Part shown: positions 27,240 through 36,294 of the stretch, one piece after another | Layout: every line of letters starts with the position of its first letter | How positions within the stretch are numbered: the first letter of the stretch is position 1 | Origin: CAVQNQ01 sp963714205 | GTDB lineage: Bacteria; Acidobacteriota; Terriglobia; Bryobacterales; Bryobacteraceae | DNA length: 64,000 nt | NCBI GenBank assembly: GCA_963714205.1 | Contig: CAVQNQ010000003.1 | Coordinates: 698,999 to 762,998 of the forward strand | Reading direction: 5' to 3' | The notes under the pieces: generated by a model | Databases searched by the model: none | What the model was told of the DNA's origin: nothing | Seen by the model: only the letters and a program-made list of their open reading frames with translations | Made by a program: the position numbers and the translations under genes

Positions 27240-28396
27240 AAGCACTTGAGAACCGCGATCCCAGAGAACTCGCTGACCGCCTGCGTGCCGCGCGGATGAA
27301 GGCCGGATTGACGCAAGAGGCAGCGGCCGACGCGCTGAAGATGGCGAGAACAACCATCGTCGCCATCGAAAAGGCACAGCGCCGCATCCGCCCCGAAGAA
27401 CTACGGCACATGGCCGAGGTCTATGACGTTGCCGTTAACGCCCTGCTACGATCCTCCTCCGTCGCCGTTGACCTCGTCCCACGGTTTCGCGCATTACCAG
27501 GAGGTTCCGCAACTGCCGCGGATGAGGCAGCGCTCTTACTCAACGACCTAGCCGCAGCAGAGGTAGAACTGGAGCGACTACTCGGCGCTCCACTCCAGCC
27601 GAACTACCCGCCCGAGAGAAGACTCGGCCCCGGCGATGTACGAGAGCAGGCCGAAGACGCAGCGCTGGAGATGCGCCAACGCCTCGGACTCGGTCTTGGC
27701 GCGATCAACGACCTCGTCGGCGTCCTCGAATCCGACGTGGGCGCCAGAATATTTGTCCGAGCACTTCCAACATCAACGATCTCAGGACTCTTCATCTATG
27801 ACGAGGGCATCGGTGCTTGCATCCTCTTGAACAAGAAGCACCCGCGTGAGCGACGCACCATGACCGCGGCCCACGAGTTCGGGCACTTGCTCTCCACGCG
27901 CCGACAGCCAGACATCATCAACACCGGACAGACCGCCCAGTCCCGAGAGGAACGATTCGCCACCATCTTCGCCGCTGCCCTCCTCATGCCTGCAGCGTCC
28001 ATACGGCGACGATTCGAAGACCTCCGTCGCGATGCCGGCCGGTTCTCGCCACGCCACCTCATCGTGCTCGCACAACAATTCAACGTCTCCGAGGAGGCGC
28101 TCTGCCGCCGCCTCCAGGAACTCGGGCTCTTACCAGACGGTACTTGGGACTCGCTTCGCGACCGCGGGTTCTCCGGCGACCTCGTCCGACAAGTCCTCGG
28201 TGACAAACCACACGAACCAGAAGTCACACTGCCCCCGCGACTCTGGTTACTCGCCTCTGAGGCGTACCGGCAGGACCTTCTCACTGAAGGACAAATCGCG
28301 CGAATGCTGCGGCTCGACCGCGTCCAGGTGCGAGCAATCTTCGACGCCCTCGGCGCACAGGAGTTTGGTGGTGACGAATCACTCCAACCTGCGTGA
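27233..28396 (+). CDS. XRE-HTH protein with ImmA/IrrE metallopeptidase domain
   Basis: 387 residues from ATG 27233, which overlaps the QueC-like stop. Residues about 12-65 are an XRE helix-turn-helix (LRAARMKAGLTQEAAADAL and ARTTIVAIEKAQRRI). Residues about 130-260 are an ImmA/IrrE zinc protease with AAHEFGHLL. The C-terminus is helical (QFNVSEEALCRRLQELGLL). Such proteins bind operators and cut a repressor or themselves on stress. The palindrome at 25253 is a likely binding site. The nearly joined frame with the QueC-like gene is an artefact of an indel; the two are separate genes. Confidence 0.8.
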   Translation: MLKALENRDPRELADRLRAARMKAGLTQEAAADALKMARTTIVAIEKAQRRIRPEELRHMAEVYDVAVNALLRSSSVAVDLVPRFRALPGGSATAADEAALLLNDLAAAEVELERLLGAPLQPNYPPERRLGPGDVREQAEDAALEMRQRLGLGLGAINDLVGVLESDVGARIFVRALPTSTISGLFIYDEGIGACILLNKKHPRERRTMTAAHEFGHLLSTRRQPDIINTGQTAQSREERFATIFAAALLMPAASIRRRFEDLRRDAGRFSPRHLIVLAQQFNVSEEALCRRLQELGLLPDGTWDSLRDRGFSGDLVRQVLGDKPHEPEVTLPPRLWLLASEAYRQDLLTEGQIARMLRLDRVQVRAIFDALGAQEFGGDESLQPA

Positions 28397-28982
28397 TCAC
28401 CATTCCGTCCTCGTCCTCGACGCCAGTGTCGCGCTCAACCTGCTCGGCACCGGACAAGCCGCACGCGTCCTACACGCACTCGGTCACAAGATCGTGATGG
28501 ACGAGCACGCCGTCAAAGAAATCATCTACGACCCATCCAACGGAGCACCTGGCGAGCACGCCATCGCAGCACTCGCAACGGCAGGCCTCATCAAGCGACA
28601 ACGGATGACTACCCCTGCATACGAGCTCTTTCTCGAACTCACGGGCGCCGTCCCCCCTGACGACCTCGGGGACGGCGAAGCAGCGACAATCGCAACAGCC
28701 GAACATGCTCACGCCATCCCGGTCATTGATGAGCGAAAAGCGCGCCGCATCGTGACAACCCGGACTCCCGGTATCACGGTGTTGCATACGATTGATCTCC
28801 TCTCGTGCCCAGCAATCGTCAGTGTGTTCGCCGCCGAGCTTGGCGACATCGTCTATGGCGCACTTCGTCACGCGAGAATGCGCGTGCCAGAAGACTGCCG
28901 ACCATGGGTCCTGAATGTTATCGGACCCGAGCGCGCAAAAGAATGCCCAAGCCTCAACGCGTGCCTGCACAAACGGCCCTAG
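28371..28982 (+). CDS. PIN-like nuclease domain protein
   Basis: 203 residues from GTG 28371 (or 28368), 7 bases after AGGAG and overlapping the upstream gene by 26 bases. SVLVLDASVALNLL carries the first PIN-domain Asp, HAVKEIIYDP the Glu, PPDDLGDGEAATIATA the central acidic pair, and PVIDERKARRI the last Asp. PIN proteins are metal-dependent RNases, often toxins. As the last gene of the operon it is a plausible effector whose activity is held in check by the XRE-ImmA partner. Confidence 0.7.
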   Translation: MTNHSNLRDHHSVLVLDASVALNLLGTGQAARVLHALGHKIVMDEHAVKEIIYDPSNGAPGEHAIAALATAGLIKRQRMTTPAYELFLELTGAVPPDDLGDGEAATIATAEHAHAIPVIDERKARRIVTTRTPGITVLHTIDLLSCPAIVSVFAAELGDIVYGALRHARMRVPEDCRPWVLNVIGPERAKECPSLNACLHKRP

Positions 28983-29195
28983 ATGCGAACACCAACTCCA
29001 CGATCGACAACTGCAACCAACATGGCATTTCCTGAACACCACACAAGAACCACGCTGCTTTCGCAACTGCCCGCCAGACGCCCGCGACTGGAATCACATC
29101 GGAGTCAGCGATCTCATCTTTCCCATCGTGGTTCACCCTCGCCATGGCAAGCCCAGTGCAATTGTGCTCGGGGATACAATGCAGGGTGACGATCA

Positions 29196-29684
29196 ATGTC
29201 CCGCGTCATTGTTGGCTACGGCGATCATAAAGGCTACCAGCTCGCAGAGCTACCAGCGAAAGTGCTCGCGGAACTTGCGGCGCGATATCCACTTCGCCTC
29301 GAAGAACGGTTCGCCCCGGAATATGATGAACTGCTGATCACCGTCGCCATACACGCAGAGTTGCAACGACGCGATGCCGGCGGCCAGCCACAACGGCGGG
29401 TGCCGACGCTGCGCGAACTCGGGGAAGAGATCATCACGAGGGGTTATCAGCAAGCCAGCAAGCAGTACCATCCGGACGCCAACGGGCACCACGAAGCACA
29501 ACTACGCCTTACGCAAGCACGCGACCAGCTCCGGAATTCGTGCAACGAGCTTGCCGACGAGAACTATGATGAGGGAACAACCATCATCCCAGCACCCCCA
29601 CCCATTCCAGCACCACCGCCCAGCAGACCCCGACCAACTCCCTCACAATCGGACCACATCACCGATGACGACGTCCCGTTCTAG
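29196..29684 (+). CDS. DUF3820-like/J-domain protein with SSB-like acidic tip
   Basis: 162 residues. Residues 1-50 resemble DUF3820 (GYGDHKGYQLAELP). Residues about 85-120 resemble a J-domain with its HPD motif (QQASKQYHPDANGHHEAQLR). A Pro-rich linker (PAPPPIPAPPPSRPRPTP) leads to the last residues DHITDDDVPF. The end DDDVPF is almost identical to the C-terminal tip of bacterial single-strand-DNA-binding protein (DDDIPF), which recruits helicases and nucleases. In a region with two SF1 helicases this could be a recruiting tail. No strong promoter is seen. Domain assignments are by eye. Confidence 0.6.
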   Translation: MSRVIVGYGDHKGYQLAELPAKVLAELAARYPLRLEERFAPEYDELLITVAIHAELQRRDAGGQPQRRVPTLRELGEEIITRGYQQASKQYHPDANGHHEAQLRLTQARDQLRNSCNELADENYDEGTTIIPAPPPIPAPPPSRPRPTPSQSDHITDDDVPF

Positions 29685-29810
29685 CAGACACCACGCTACG
29701 CGCAGCCAGTCTGCACAACCACGCATCGTCATCTCCCCGCAATGCTTAAGAATCCAACCGGCATCCGGCCGCGCAATGGCGCTTCCAGAAACACTTGAGG
29801 CAATCACATC

Positions 29811-31727
29811 GTGGAAATAACTCGCGTTCTCATCAACAACTTCCGCTCGATCAAGCACGCTGACATCACCCTTGGGCACACCACAATCTTTATCGGTCCG
29901 AACAATGTTGGCAAGACGGCGATTCTCGACGCGATCCGCATTGCTCTCACGCGCCGCTGGGGACAGAAGGGTACCGGCTTCACTGAGAGCGACATCCACC
30001 TACCACACGGCATCACCGACCCAAGACACGCACAACCGATCAACATCCAACTCGAGTTTCAGGAGCGCACGCTCAACGAATGGAGCGACGAAGTTCAAGC
30101 AGCGCTCGACGACATTATCCAAATCGATCCGGTAACGGGTCGAAGCATCATCATCATGAACGTGACGTGCGGCATCAACGCCACAACAGCGGCGCTAGAG
30201 CCACGCTGGGAACTCCTCAACATTGACCGACAACCACTAACCGGAAAAGGCGCCAGGAGCACAAACCTCCAAGAAATCTTCCAGTACCTACCCGTCTTCT
30301 ACCTCAAACCCACCCGCGATGCCGACGACGAATTCTCGGCACGATCACAATTCTGGGGCCGACTCCTCAAAGCCATGAACGTGCCAGAAGCCCTACAAGC
30401 GACACTCAAAACAAAACTCGACGAGCTCAACCAACAACTCCTCAAAGCCGACGCCCGACTCGACACCGTCGCCACCGACCTCAAAAACATCGCAAAAGTC
30501 GCACCGACAGATACCCCAGGCGACCTCGAACTACGAACCACCGCACTACAACCCTGGGACATGCTCCAAAAAACCGAGGTCATCTACAAAGCCCACCAAG
30601 ACCAACCATGGCTACCACTCACGAGCCACGGCCACGGCATACAAAGCCTCGCAGTAATCTTCCTCTTCGACGCATACGTCAAACTCCTCCTCGCCGAAGC
30701 ATACCGCCCAGACAGCGCCGCCATCCTCGAACTCGAAGAACCAGAAACACACCTCCACCCACAAGCAACCAAAAGCGTTTGCGCAACAATCCTCCAACTC
30801 TCCGGGCAAAAACTCCTCACCACCCACTCACCATACTTCGTCCAATGCGTACCATTCCGCGATCTACGACTCCTGCGCATGACGACCGCCGGAACCGTCA
30901 TCTCCTGGTTACCACCACACTTCACGACCACCATCCCTCACACACCAGAACTTGACAACATCGTCCAACAACACCACGACCTCCTTTCGTACGACATCGC
31001 GACCACCACCCTCACCATCAAAGGCGTCCTCGACAACGACCTCCACCGCCAACTCCTCACTGCCTACGCACAACACGCCGACACCGCCGCCGTGACCGCA
31101 AACATCAAGACCCTTAAAGAACGCGCACAATACCACATCTGCGACGACGAACTCGCCAAGCTAGAAACGTGGGCGAGAAGAATCAGAGGCGAGATCTTCT
31201 TCGCGAGAAAATGGTTGATCGTCGAGGGACAATCAGACTACCTCATCATGCACACCCTGGCAGGACTGACGGGCTACCCCCTCGACGAACACGGCATCAG
31301 CGTCATCGACGCACAAAACAACGGCTGCGCAAGTACGTTCGCCGCACTCGCCAGAGCACTCGCCATCCCATGGGTCGCCCTCTTCGACGGCGACGACGCC
31401 GGAAAGAAATACGTGAGCCAGATCAAGAAACGAAACTTCGACGGTGCAGAAATCACGAAGCGCTGCCACGTCATCCCAGCCCCCGACATGGAAGAACTCC
31501 TCGTGAAGAACGGCCTCGAACAGGAATTGCGCGGCATCATCGCACAACTCGGCGTACAAGACGCGACAACCATGCCCGCCGACAACTTGATCGCCAAACT
31601 CCGCAAGTCAAAGACCGAATACGCGTACGAACTCTGCGAAGAACTACGAAGAGACCAAAGCCTCCTCGCCAAAATACCAGCCATACTAAAAGACACGATC
31701 ACGCGACTACAGGCGGTGCAGGAATGA
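29811..31727 (+). CDS. OLD-family ATPase-TOPRIM nuclease (Gabija GajA-like)
   Basis: 638 residues from GTG 29811. The N-terminal ABC-type ATPase has Walker A GPNNVGKTA (near 30), Walker B AILELEEPETHLHPQ (near 305) and the LLTTHSPYF switch. The C-terminal TOPRIM domain has LIVEGQSDYL (near 470) and ALFDGDDAGKKY (near 525), the acidic metal-binding pairs. The next gene is a UvrD-type helicase overlapping by 4 bases, which is the class 2 OLD arrangement and the layout of the Gabija defence system, where GajA nicks phage DNA. It is about 60 residues longer than the well-studied GajA. A TATA-like TGCTTAAGAA lies about 60 bases upstream. Confidence 0.82.
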   Translation: MEITRVLINNFRSIKHADITLGHTTIFIGPNNVGKTAILDAIRIALTRRWGQKGTGFTESDIHLPHGITDPRHAQPINIQLEFQERTLNEWSDEVQAALDDIIQIDPVTGRSIIIMNVTCGINATTAALEPRWELLNIDRQPLTGKGARSTNLQEIFQYLPVFYLKPTRDADDEFSARSQFWGRLLKAMNVPEALQATLKTKLDELNQQLLKADARLDTVATDLKNIAKVAPTDTPGDLELRTTALQPWDMLQKTEVIYKAHQDQPWLPLTSHGHGIQSLAVIFLFDAYVKLLLAEAYRPDSAAILELEEPETHLHPQATKSVCATILQLSGQKLLTTHSPYFVQCVPFRDLRLLRMTTAGTVISWLPPHFTTTIPHTPELDNIVQQHHDLLSYDIATTTLTIKGVLDNDLHRQLLTAYAQHADTAAVTANIKTLKERAQYHICDDELAKLETWARRIRGEIFFARKWLIVEGQSDYLIMHTLAGLTGYPLDEHGISVIDAQNNGCASTFAALARALAIPWVALFDGDDAGKKYVSQIKKRNFDGAEITKRCHVIPAPDMEELLVKNGLEQELRGIIAQLGVQDATTMPADNLIAKLRKSKTEYAYELCEELRRDQSLLAKIPAILKDTITRLQAVQE

Positions 31728-33634
31728 CCACGCACTACGAGCAAGCAATCCAAGAGCTAAAGGACCTCCAGCGCTACGCGGTCGACTGGCAAGACGGCCC
31801 AGCCCTCGTCCTCGCCGGCCCAGGATCAGGAAAGACGAGAGTACTCACGACCAGAATCGCCAGAATCATCCAAGAATCCCCAACCCAAAACTTCCGAGTC
31901 CTCGCGCTCACGTTCACAAACAAAGCCGCCGACGAAATGACAAGCAGAGTCGGAATCCTCTGCCCCAACTCTGAAGAGCGACTCTCCATTGGCACCTTCC
32001 ACGCGTTCTGCACGAACATCCTGCGACAGCACGGATCACACATCGGCATCCAGACAAACTTCACCATCTACTCCCTCGACGACGACCGACGCCAGGTACT
32101 CCGTGACGCCCTCAAACGCGACCCGGGCACCACACCCGTCGGGCATGACGAGGACCAAATTCTCAGAACCATCGACGGACTCATGAACCGGTTCGCGACC
32201 CCAGAAACCACACCAGCACTCTTCCGCGACCAAGCACAAGGGCAACGATACGCCAAGACATACGCGCTCTACGAAGAAGAGCTTCAACGCCTCAACGCGC
32301 TCGACTTCAACTCCCTGCTCCTGCAAACCCACCGGCTCATCACCACGTACCCCGCAATCGCCGCACGCTACCGAAGAACCTACCCATACTGGATGATCGA
32401 CGAGTTCCAAGACACGAACACCGCACAGTACCGCATCATCAAAGAGCTCGCCGGAACCGAGTTCAAAAACGTGTTCGTCGTCGCCGACGATGACCAAATC
32501 ATTTACGAATGGAACGGCGCCAGCTACCAACAACTCGAACGGTACCGCAGAGATTTCACGCCCGAACTCATCCAACTCCCCACGAACTACCGGTGCCCCC
32601 CCTGCATTGTCGCCGCCGCCAACCAACTCGTCACGCACAATAACACCCGCACTCCACAAAAGGCTCCGCTAATTGCCGGAAGAACCACCACACAACTCCC
32701 CGAAGCACAGCACATGCGACTGCTCACGTACGCCACCGACAACGACGAAGCAGCGGGCGTCGCGACGACAATTCAACAAGCAGGCAAGAACACTTGGGGG
32801 AGCACCATCGTCCTCGCAAGGACACGATCACTCCTCGACAAGCTCCTCCAACAACTCAAAGAAAACGACGTGCCCGCAGTCATCGCGCAGCGACGCGACC
32901 AGTTCCTCACTCCACAATTCCAATGGCTCCAAGCGACCCTCCATCAAGTCACGCGCCCACTGGACAAACGCAATTTCCGACTCGTCGTTGACACGTACAA
33001 CGAAGCGACCGGAGCAGTCTACGTTGCCGGGGAACTTGTCAGTGAGGCAGAACAGACATCCGTCGACTACCTTGGCGTGTGGGCGAACCACCTCACCGAG
33101 TCGACTGAAACCGTTCACAAAACCACGGGCGAACACTTGGCGGCACTCCGCCGTCAGCCGGACAGGCACACCGCCTTCACGGACTATTTCGTGCAACAGT
33201 TCACCAAGTTGACGACGGAAGAAGGGTACGAGGCCCTCGCCGAGGACTGCGCGGCGTGGAACGAACTCAAGACGAACATCGCGCACACCATCGATCGGGA
33301 CGCGGGACTCGACCAGTTCTTGCAGCAACTCGACCTGCGATCCAAAGAACCCAGCCCACCAGCCGGCAGCGTGCGCCTCATGACGATCCACGCCGCAAAG
33401 GGAACCGAAGCCGACTACGTCTACGTGATCGGCATGGCAGAAGACAACATTCCCTCATTCCAAAGCATCAAAAAAGGGAACCTCAGCGCCGAAATGGAAG
33501 AAGAACGACGCAACTGCTTCGTCGCCATCACCAGAACCAGAGAACAACTCACGCTCAGCACCGCAAGACAATACCGGAACTGGCAGAAGAAACCATCACG
33601 CTTCCTCAACGAAATGGGACTCACAAAAACATAA
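31724..33634 (+). CDS. UvrD/Rep-type SF1A helicase (Gabija GajB-like)
   Basis: 636 residues from ATG 31724 overlapping the GajA-like stop by 4 bases; a much longer upstream frame is a shadow of the GajA-like gene. SF1A motifs in order: motif I LAGPGSGKTRVL (near 30), Ia ALTFTNKAADEM, II WMIDEFQDTN (near 220), III VVADDDQIIYEWNGA, IV/V region, and V-VI SVRLMTIHAAKGTEADYV and NCFVAITRTREQL. It is complete and larger than the typical GajB of about 500 residues, closer to full UvrD. In Gabija the helicase senses DNA ends and activates GajA; a repair helicase is the alternative. Confidence 0.82.
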   Translation: MTTHYEQAIQELKDLQRYAVDWQDGPALVLAGPGSGKTRVLTTRIARIIQESPTQNFRVLALTFTNKAADEMTSRVGILCPNSEERLSIGTFHAFCTNILRQHGSHIGIQTNFTIYSLDDDRRQVLRDALKRDPGTTPVGHDEDQILRTIDGLMNRFATPETTPALFRDQAQGQRYAKTYALYEEELQRLNALDFNSLLLQTHRLITTYPAIAARYRRTYPYWMIDEFQDTNTAQYRIIKELAGTEFKNVFVVADDDQIIYEWNGASYQQLERYRRDFTPELIQLPTNYRCPPCIVAAANQLVTHNNTRTPQKAPLIAGRTTTQLPEAQHMRLLTYATDNDEAAGVATTIQQAGKNTWGSTIVLARTRSLLDKLLQQLKENDVPAVIAQRRDQFLTPQFQWLQATLHQVTRPLDKRNFRLVVDTYNEATGAVYVAGELVSEAEQTSVDYLGVWANHLTESTETVHKTTGEHLAALRRQPDRHTAFTDYFVQQFTKLTTEEGYEALAEDCAAWNELKTNIAHTIDRDAGLDQFLQQLDLRSKEPSPPAGSVRLMTIHAAKGTEADYVYVIGMAEDNIPSFQSIKKGNLSAEMEEERRNCFVAITRTREQLTLSTARQYRNWQKKPSRFLNEMGLTKT

Positions 33635-33653
33635 GACAGCACGGCGCGATGAA

Positions 33654-33670
33654 GTGCGGCATTGCCGCAC
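33654..33670. terminator. Hairpin between convergent operons
   Basis: GTGCGGC-ATT-GCCGCAC is a perfect 7-base-pair stem in the 41-base gap between the convergent Gabija-like and restriction operons. It has no T run; a bidirectional transcript end is plausible. Confidence 0.4.
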
Positions 33671-33675
33671 AATAA

Positions 33676-36294
33676 TCACCCTGCGTTTTTCGGCGCCGCA
33701 TCCAGCCAGGCGCCCATGTTCTGGACGACATCGTTCGTTTCTTCTTCGTGGCCGCGTTCAAAGCTCTTGCGCATCGCCGTGCCCTTGTTGCGGTTCCATT
33801 TGTCCAGGAAGAATGTTTCGCGCGTCTTGCAACGCGGGCAGTTCCTCGCGACCAGCAGCGGGAATAGTGGTACCCATCCCACGCCGGCGGCAGCGATGTA
33901 CAAGTCGCGCTTGGGTAAGGGTGTACGGTACGAGAGCTCCTCCTGCGGGAGCCCCGGATGGTCCCCCACGAGTGATAGGCAGCGCAGTTTGAACTCACCG
34001 GTTCTGGTCACATCATGATCGATGACTTGCCGAATCGGGTGCTCCATGAAGAACGCAAGGGCCTTGATGCAGGCCTCAAGAGTCTGCTGCATGTCCCTGG
34101 TGGCGGATTCGAACTCCTCTTCGGTGCGCGGCCCGCGGTCGTGCTTGAAGTCATTCTTGGCCGTGATCAGTCTTTGCACAGCAGCGCCGAACCCGCGCTT
34201 CTCCGCCGTGATGTGCAGTCCCACAATGCTTGCCGCAAGCGGGTGGTCTTTGTACGTGCCCAGCACCTTACAGCACTTTCCCGTAATGTCGCGCCAGTGA
34301 CCGGGGGATGCACCACCATCCCAGATGTCGCGGACGTCCAGACCGGCGCTCGCCCGGTCGGCAGGCTGGATGAGGCTCATCGCGATACTCGCCAGGAACG
34401 CGAGGATGTTCTCCCCGACGCGCAACTGCTCCTTATACAGGTCGGTCGGGTTGCTGATACTTGCCAGCAGCCGGTAACCGTACGCGATGGGGAAGGGGTA
34501 GAAGTTCGCAACCTGGAACCCGAGGTCGTCCGCGCGCAAGAGACTCCGGGAGAGCAGTTCTCCCTTGCGTCGTAGGTCCTGCACGCCGCTTGCGAACGCC
34601 TGTGGGGTCGTCGCGTCAAAGAGCGTCTGGCGTTGCAACCCCAGCTCGTCCGCTCGACGGCGCAACGCTGCCTCCAGTGTGCCGATCTCACGCAGGTCGA
34701 GCGTGACCGGGCGACCGAGCATCGGGACGGGAAGACTGCCAAGCGACCGCACGGTGAGCATCGGGCCGGCGGAACCTGAGTACCGTTCCTCGATAAGCCG
34801 CCGAGCCAATCCGGAATTCAAGTACTCAACCAAGAAGTCCGGCGTGAGTCCAGCGTCACTCACTCGCAAAATGAAGAGACGATCAGAGGCGACCAGCGGC
34901 GTGTCCGACTGAACGAGCACGCACTGTGGATACCCGCCCCTGATCGCTGGCACGACGACATCGCCAGGACGTAGCAGTGCACGCTCCGTCTCTGGCGTCA
35001 ATGCGATCCTGCGGACATCGTCAGGTATTGAGGCCGGTGTCTCGATATGTGCGACGCGCGTGACGAGTGGGACCCCTTGCTTTGCGCCCTTGTCGTGCAG
35101 CGTGATCGAGACGCCGCGCAGTATCGTGCACACCTCGGATAACGGCTTCGTTGGGCCGATCCCGGCGAGACGCTCTTCCAGCTTGTTGAGCTCGGGGTCG
35201 TACAGACTCACTGCCCAGCGCCCTGTCGCATTCACCTCGGCCGAGAAGCCCGTCGATGGCTTCTCCCCTGCGAGGAACTGCTTCGCTGCCTGCACGCTCT
35301 GCGCGAGTTCCTTGCTCGGATCGCCGTTGATGCTGGCGAGGAACGCTGGCCCTTGCGTCTTGCCGAGTTGGATGACACAGAAACGCATCGCTGGGTGCAC
35401 CTGGCTGAACACGCCGCCGAACTCGATGACGGTCTTTACCGCGAATCGCGCGCCTAACACCTCGCGTAACCACTGACTCGACTCGCCACGAAGCAACGCT
35501 GCCGTTCCGAAAGCGCTCAACCATGCGAGCTCGGGAATCTGCGCTACCCACAGCAGGAGTGCTTGTGTGAGGTCGGCCATGGATGGTAGTTGCCCGAGCT
35601 CTTGTTCGAGCATTGCCTTGATCGTGCTCTCGGGCTCAAGGCGCATCAGCGGGATCGTGTGGTCCAGCACGACCCTCTTCGTGTTCTTGAGGAGGTCCCG
35701 TAATTCCGACAACGATGCGGGGGCGTCCCGGCTCCCCGCGACTTTGGCGGTGAAGTCCCCGGTCGTGAGTGATTCCGGTGAGAACGCGTACTCAAGCTCG
35801 ACGCGCGCTGCGGTCTTGGTGTTGTGGACAAAGAACGTGGTGCCGTCGGTCACGCAGTGCCACGGTACGTCGGGCGCCATGCTCTTGAGGTGTGCCCATG
35901 CCTCCCTGACGCGGCGCTGCCAGTTCGAGCCGGTATTCCGCTTCACATCTACCGCAACGAGGCATTGTCCTTCCTCTCCGAGGAGCGCGATATCTATGCG
36001 TTCGGGGCTTTTCAGGTTTGGCCGGTATTCCTCGGCGATGCGCTGGAGTTGCCAACCAGCGGCTTGGAATGCGAGCGTCACGCCGCGTTCGACGTCTTCG
36101 GGTCGACCGTGAACTGTTGATTTCACGCCGAGGAGTGGACCGATATTGATCACGCGTTGCTGTCCCTCCCACACTGTCGGGTTCGTTGAGAGGATTGTTG
36201 GTTGGTCCTCCTGGGTGGGCGGGTGGAGGAGGAGTGCGTTCTGCAATGCGTGCGTTGCGTCTCCGTTCGGACCGTGGGGTTTATCGTCTGGCAT
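33676..36294 (-). CDS. Unusual nuclease/methylase-remnant/TRD fusion in type I R-M operon
   Basis: 872 residues, starting 14 bases before the hsdS stop. By eye, in order: a PD-(D/E)XK-like domain (about 60-190) with ERIDIALL and VAVDVKR; a segment resembling the C-terminal part of an N6-adenine methylase (about 250-345, AALLRGESSQWLREVLGA) but without an SAM motif or NPPY; an HsdS-like target-recognition domain (about 380-530, LRPGDVVVPAIRGGYPQC); and a helical domain (about 600-770) with KNDFKHDRG, recalling HEPN domains. A CPRCKT pair lies near the end. It may supply an extra DNA specificity or a second cutting activity. I do not recognise this complete order. Confidence 0.65.
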   Translation of the reverse strand: MPDDKPHGPNGDATHALQNALLLHPPTQEDQPTILSTNPTVWEGQQRVINIGPLLGVKSTVHGRPEDVERGVTLAFQAAGWQLQRIAEEYRPNLKSPERIDIALLGEEGQCLVAVDVKRNTGSNWQRRVREAWAHLKSMAPDVPWHCVTDGTTFFVHNTKTAARVELEYAFSPESLTTGDFTAKVAGSRDAPASLSELRDLLKNTKRVVLDHTIPLMRLEPESTIKAMLEQELGQLPSMADLTQALLLWVAQIPELAWLSAFGTAALLRGESSQWLREVLGARFAVKTVIEFGGVFSQVHPAMRFCVIQLGKTQGPAFLASINGDPSKELAQSVQAAKQFLAGEKPSTGFSAEVNATGRWAVSLYDPELNKLEERLAGIGPTKPLSEVCTILRGVSITLHDKGAKQGVPLVTRVAHIETPASIPDDVRRIALTPETERALLRPGDVVVPAIRGGYPQCVLVQSDTPLVASDRLFILRVSDAGLTPDFLVEYLNSGLARRLIEERYSGSAGPMLTVRSLGSLPVPMLGRPVTLDLREIGTLEAALRRRADELGLQRQTLFDATTPQAFASGVQDLRRKGELLSRSLLRADDLGFQVANFYPFPIAYGYRLLASISNPTDLYKEQLRVGENILAFLASIAMSLIQPADRASAGLDVRDIWDGGASPGHWRDITGKCCKVLGTYKDHPLAASIVGLHITAEKRGFGAAVQRLITAKNDFKHDRGPRTEEEFESATRDMQQTLEACIKALAFFMEHPIRQVIDHDVTRTGEFKLRCLSLVGDHPGLPQEELSYRTPLPKRDLYIAAAGVGWVPLFPLLVARNCPRCKTRETFFLDKWNRNKGTAMRKSFERGHEEETNDVVQNMGAWLDAAPKNAG

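Noticed and set aside
25874..28396. A single 840-residue QueC-HTH-ImmA fusion protein
   Set aside because: The neighbouring frame gives the proper QueC-like C-terminus with a stop at 27239, and an ATG at 27233 starts the HTH protein. One surplus base near 27,060 creates the apparent fusion.
31169..31723. N-terminal extension of the UvrD-like helicase
   Set aside because: It is an Arg/His-rich shadow of the GajA-like gene. ATG 31724 overlaps the upstream stop and begins the helicase normally.
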